Shown here in pieces: positions 62,001-64,000 of a stretch of 64,000 bases of DNA; the first letter of the stretch is position 1; each line of letters starts with the position of its first letter. The translations under genes were made by a program, and so were the position numbers. The notes beneath the pieces were generated by a model. The model was not told the origin of the DNA and made no database searches. It was given only the letters and a program-made list of their open reading frames with translations. Source of the stretch: Phormidium ambiguum IAM M-71 (GTDB lineage: Bacteria > Cyanobacteriota > Cyanobacteriia > Cyanobacteriales > Aerosakkonemataceae); assembly GCF_001904725.1 (NCBI RefSeq), contig NZ_MRCE01000003.1:248001-312000 (forward strand), written 5' to 3'.

Positions 62001-63604
62001 TTACTTCCAGCTGTAGATAAAGTAAATTTACCGGAAGCAGGAGCAGTCCAAGACCACCAAACCGATTTGCCGCCAAGGTTTCCTCCGTGATTCGGTTCGC
62101 CAGTTTCCTTGGTACCATTAACATTAGTACCTGTTGTCGAACGGTTGGCTAACGTAATGCGATCGACGAAATAATCGTTAACAGGGCCAACTGTATCATC
62201 AACAGTCCAGCCAGTATCCTTGAAAATACCTAGCGTAATCGGGCCTGGGTCATGTATAGCTTCGGCTGCACTGAATGCTGGTGTCATCAGAGAATTGATA
62301 TTCCCTGCTGTATATGTAGCCTCATCTAAATGTGAATAACTGGAACCTGGTCGCCAGGTTGCTGGAGCATATAGCTTAGGATTATTACCATTATTACCAG
62401 CTACAGCATTAGAACCATTAAAGAACAGGTTGTCACTTTGAAGTTCGTTAGCTAATTCAACAGAAGGATTTGGGAACAGCGTAGTGTTAATCAGGCTTTG
62501 ATCTGAGCCATTTACGGCAAAGCGATCGTATATTGCAGGATAAGATGTACCATACCCCCAACCGCCCTGACCTCCATTAACCGACATCGATCCCAAAAAT
62601 CCTAAACCATGACCTAACTCATGAAGCACAACGCTGACAAAATCATATTGTCCGGCTGGAGTGTTCCCATCAGTACCTAAATACCAGTTACTAAAATTGC
62701 TATTAAAGTTAGCAGTAATATCAGTTTCACTAGTATCTAAATCTGTACCTGCTAATTTATTAGCCAATGCAGCTGCATACCAAGTATTTGCAGTTGGAGC
62801 CCCAGAAAAATCTCTAGTTAAATAGTTAGGTCCTGCTGAACCAAGAATACCCGAACCTAAAGGTGTCCAATTAGCAACTACCTCAATTGGCACTGGTGAT
62901 TCAATTAAAGATTCCCAAATATCAACTGCATATTCAAAAGCTGCTTGAGCTTGAGGTGTAAACCCATTGTAAGTAACATTGATAGTTGAGTTCTCTATTT
63001 CGGGTTCGGAAGTAAACGATACAGGTGGTAAAACCTTAGTAAAGACATTTGTTTCATCAGCACGTACTTCAATCTGTGAGCCTTCTATAAATTGTGGCTG
63101 CTCTGGCACCTTAGTAGGTTTTATTGGTAAACTTTCTGCATTGACGCTTTTGGTAATATTGGCAATAACAGAGTTTAAGTTACTATCAAGCGCTGTAACA
63201 TTCGCTTTGTCAATCAAAGACTGATTAGATGGTAAGGGAATTGCTGAATCAACTTCCCGATCGTTGAGTGAAAGCTTTTCTTGAGTTTGTTGAGGAATGA
63301 TAATTCTATCTGGCGTAGCTTGACGATTTTCTTGTTGTCCGTACAAAAGCCAATGTTCAAAAGCACTAGCGATCGTTCCATTACGAACCGCTTCTGCAAC
63401 ATCACGATTCTTGTCAAGATAATACTGAGTATTAAAACCTGAATTTGGATCGCGGCCTTCTTTGATTCCATATTCTACAAAATGTTTGTATCCAGATTCA
63501 AGCGAACCTTTTTTTACCTCAGCTGCTACATCTGGATTCTTGTACAAATAGTAACTTTCATCCCACCAAGAAGGTAGTAATTCTGAATTTGTAAGTTGTT
63601 CCAT
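59036..63604 (-). CDS. Large secreted protein with zinc-metalloprotease and subtilisin domains plus VCBS/FG-GAP-like repeats
   Basis: The 1522-residue protein has no N-terminal signal, typical of cyanobacterial type I export. Domains: two YYLxKNxDVA repeats (about 17-93); a zincin (about 200-465) with HELGH 328-332, H425 in SYSHLDE as probable third ligand and a Met-turn at M440; two prepeptidase-C-terminal-like modules (about 475-600, 605-735); an SdrD-B-like domain (about 742-808); a subtilase (about 870-1190) with D892, H934, N1033 and S1119; and six VCBS/FG-GAP-like repeats (about 1235-1522). Both active sites look intact. It should degrade proteins outside the cell or act as a bacteriocin-like protease. 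Confidence 0.85.
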   Translation of the reverse strand: MEQLTNSELLPSWWDESYYLYKNPDVAAEVKKGSLESGYKHFVEYGIKEGRDPNSGFNTQYYLDKNRDVAEAVRNGTIASAFEHWLLYGQQENRQATPDRIIIPQQTQEKLSLNDREVDSAIPLPSNQSLIDKANVTALDSNLNSVIANITKSVNAESLPIKPTKVPEQPQFIEGSQIEVRADETNVFTKVLPPVSFTSEPEIENSTINVTYNGFTPQAQAAFEYAVDIWESLIESPVPIEVVANWTPLGSGILGSAGPNYLTRDFSGAPTANTWYAAALANKLAGTDLDTSETDITANFNSNFSNWYLGTDGNTPAGQYDFVSVVLHELGHGLGFLGSMSVNGGQGGWGYGTSYPAIYDRFAVNGSDQSLINTTLFPNPSVELANELQSDNLFFNGSNAVAGNNGNNPKLYAPATWRPGSSYSHLDEATYTAGNINSLMTPAFSAAEAIHDPGPITLGIFKDTGWTVDDTVGPVNDYFVDRITLANRSTTGTNVNGTKETGEPNHGGNLGGKSVWWSWTAPASGKFTLSTAGSNFDTLLGLYTGSDVAGLTEIGGNDDSNGTSQSQVTFDAVAGTAYQIAVDGFKYYGSEAFSGNIALQLAPTNDNFVNLFTLSGSSASAIGSNVFASKESGEPNHAYIPGGKSVWWSWTAPYSGNVTFSTAGSDFDTLLGVYTGANVAGLNFIAGNDDSNGTYQSQVTFNAVAGTDYKIAVDGFGFGSGETASAGAIALNLEQDIPETGEIHGLKWNDLDGDSTRDPEEPGLSGWTIYLDQNRNGVLDTGETSATTDSSGNYAFTGLAAGTYTVAEVMQEGWEQTYPNVSDESSTEPIAISTTNSPVPISTYGEVVKSSSDEEINPLTDVSGPLINLDDFRADPRFAGINGNGFSTVILDTGIDLNHSYFGPDSNADGVADRIVYQYDFADGDADASDRDGHGSNVSSIVASSDSVHTGMAPGADIIHLKVFEDSGAGYFSYIEQALQWVVANADTYNIASVNMSLGDSQNWNTGQTLYGISDEIAALAARDVMVVSAAGNDFYGFGGDQGVSYPAADPNSLAVGAAYDSNAGSFTYSSGAQAYTTGADRIAPFSQRHSTLTSIFAPGAPITGAGPTGGTVTIHGTSQAAPHIAGIAALAQQLAEQTIDRRLTLDEFQNLLSTTGVTINDGDDEDDNVVNTGLNFKRVDMMALGEAILAMDDDTPPGTHTVHLNPGEVVTGKDFGNKLSDDSSPFINPQTPNWKVQATKDFNGDGKGDIFWRDESNGDNQLWLMNGRTSSSENINALYSNWEVQGVNDFNSDSKADILWRDPATGQNTLWLMDGATVNSATAINPAAINWQVEATDDFNGDGKADIFWHDPVTGQNALWLMDGSTRIDSGNFSGARTAWQVEATDDFNGDGKADILWRNASTGQNSIWLMDGLSVITGRNITGAQLNWEVESTDDFNSDGKADIVWRKATTGENQVWLVDGTTVTSLENISSAASNWQIQGTSDFNNDSNSDILWRDPATGQNAMWLMNGLNNPTGPLLV
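59039..59902 (-). repeat. Six VCBS/FG-GAP-like coding repeats, about 147 bp each
   Basis: Six units with DFNGDGKADIxWRD and TGQNxLWLMDG, about 49 residues each, form the C-terminus. DxNxDGxxD is a calcium-binding pattern. Their DNA similarity suggests duplication; the repeats may aid secretion and folding outside the cell. Confidence 0.85.
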
Positions 63605-64000
63605 AGCTTTAATTTCTTCCAGATCTAAATTGTGGATGTAGTTCCCTCAGTTACCAATTGCTAGAAACACATCAACTTTGGTAGCTGAATCGGATTTTTA
63701 AGTTATTTAGACAAACGAATTTATCAACACCTTTGCTAAAAAGATGAAGTCGTGTTTAAACAACTAGACTTGTAGTAAAAGTTGATTGGAAAAATTAATT
63801 AAATTTGGCTAAGATGACAAAAAATTCTGTTAACAAAGCTTACGAACCCAAAAATAAGTAAGGAACAGCTTGTTTCCAAACCTTTGATTTCAAGCTTTAC
63901 AAGGTATAGATTTTGCCAATTAACTAACTCAAGATTCGCAGCGAAACTTCATTTTGATAGATGGTAGTTGCTTGCTGTATTTTGGTTAAAAGCTCGACTT
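63605..64000. other. Intergenic region upstream of the double protease
   Basis: In these last 396 bp I see no ORF with coding character, RNA gene or clear hairpin. The region is AT-rich and must hold the promoter of the minus-strand protease gene. A gene beyond the window edge may begin here, but I cannot see it. Confidence 0.5.

Noticed and set aside
1-64000. A possible prophage, IS or plasmid island
   Set aside because: I found no integrase, transposase, phage structural or replication gene. The dispersed repeats are short and non-coding, and the gene content is chromosomal.

Overview
The window comes from a cyanobacterium. The evidence is an ndhA-ndhI-ndhG-ndhE cluster for photosynthetic NDH-1, dense GCGATCGC (HIP1-type) octamers, an NblB/CpcE-type HEAT protein, PAS-rich sensor kinases and class III cyclases, an AAA-WD40 protein, and spacers full of short tandem heptamer-type repeats. 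These traits point to a large-genome, probably filamentous lineage. No nif, heterocyst-specific or rRNA marker is present to place it more exactly.

Layout. 1-4.1 kb: a truncated flippase-like gene, a GT39 glycosyltransferase, an NlpC/P60 peptidase and a beta-lactamase-fold hydrolase. 4.3-6.3 kb: two tandem paralogous secreted, probably outer-membrane, proteins with matching leaders. 6.6-10.6 kb: ndhAIGE plus NAD kinase. 10.7-19.6 kb (minus strand): SGNH hydrolase, NblB-like HEAT protein, CBS-pair protein and two tandem adenylate cyclases with different sensor domains. 19.8-30.7 kb: alanine racemase, a Cache-HAMP histidine kinase, a GT4 glycosyltransferase, tRNA-Ser(GCU), a 1381-residue multi-PAS kinase and a phosphopantetheinyl transferase. 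31-39.6 kb: a lone amino-acid-type binding lipoprotein, citrate synthase, SixA, a DHH phosphoesterase, an HNH nuclease, an M42 peptidase and an SLH lipoprotein. 39.8-47.8 kb: a 14-repeat WD40 ATPase, a small Cys-motif protein and a MacAB/DevBCA-like export system. 47.9-58.9 kb: an eight-gene minus-strand cluster for an unidentified glycoconjugate (GT2, GT4, HlyD adaptor, methyltransferase, TPR membrane protein, GT39 with jelly-roll modules, flippase-like protein, methyltransferase), with two ATGA overlaps and otherwise mostly short spacings. 59-63.6 kb: a 1522-residue protein carrying both a zinc-protease domain and a subtilisin domain.

Dispersed repeats occupy most longer spacers and touch several gene ends. 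A roughly 120-bp element with inverted ends occurs three times, each copy just after a stop codon; one supplies the stop codon of the MacA-like adaptor. Tandem heptamers extend the alanine racemase C-terminus, and a G-rich repeat and a small palindrome end two other genes. Arrays of different composition fill three of the four spacers of the ndh-nadK cluster.

The leads I rate highest are a 10-nt leader element, complementary to the conserved loop of the cyanobacterial sRNA Yfr1, over the ribosome-binding sites of both putative outer-membrane genes; the double protease; the glycan cluster with its own HlyD adaptor; and the inverted-end repeat family. All functional assignments come from reading motifs by eye; no database search was run.
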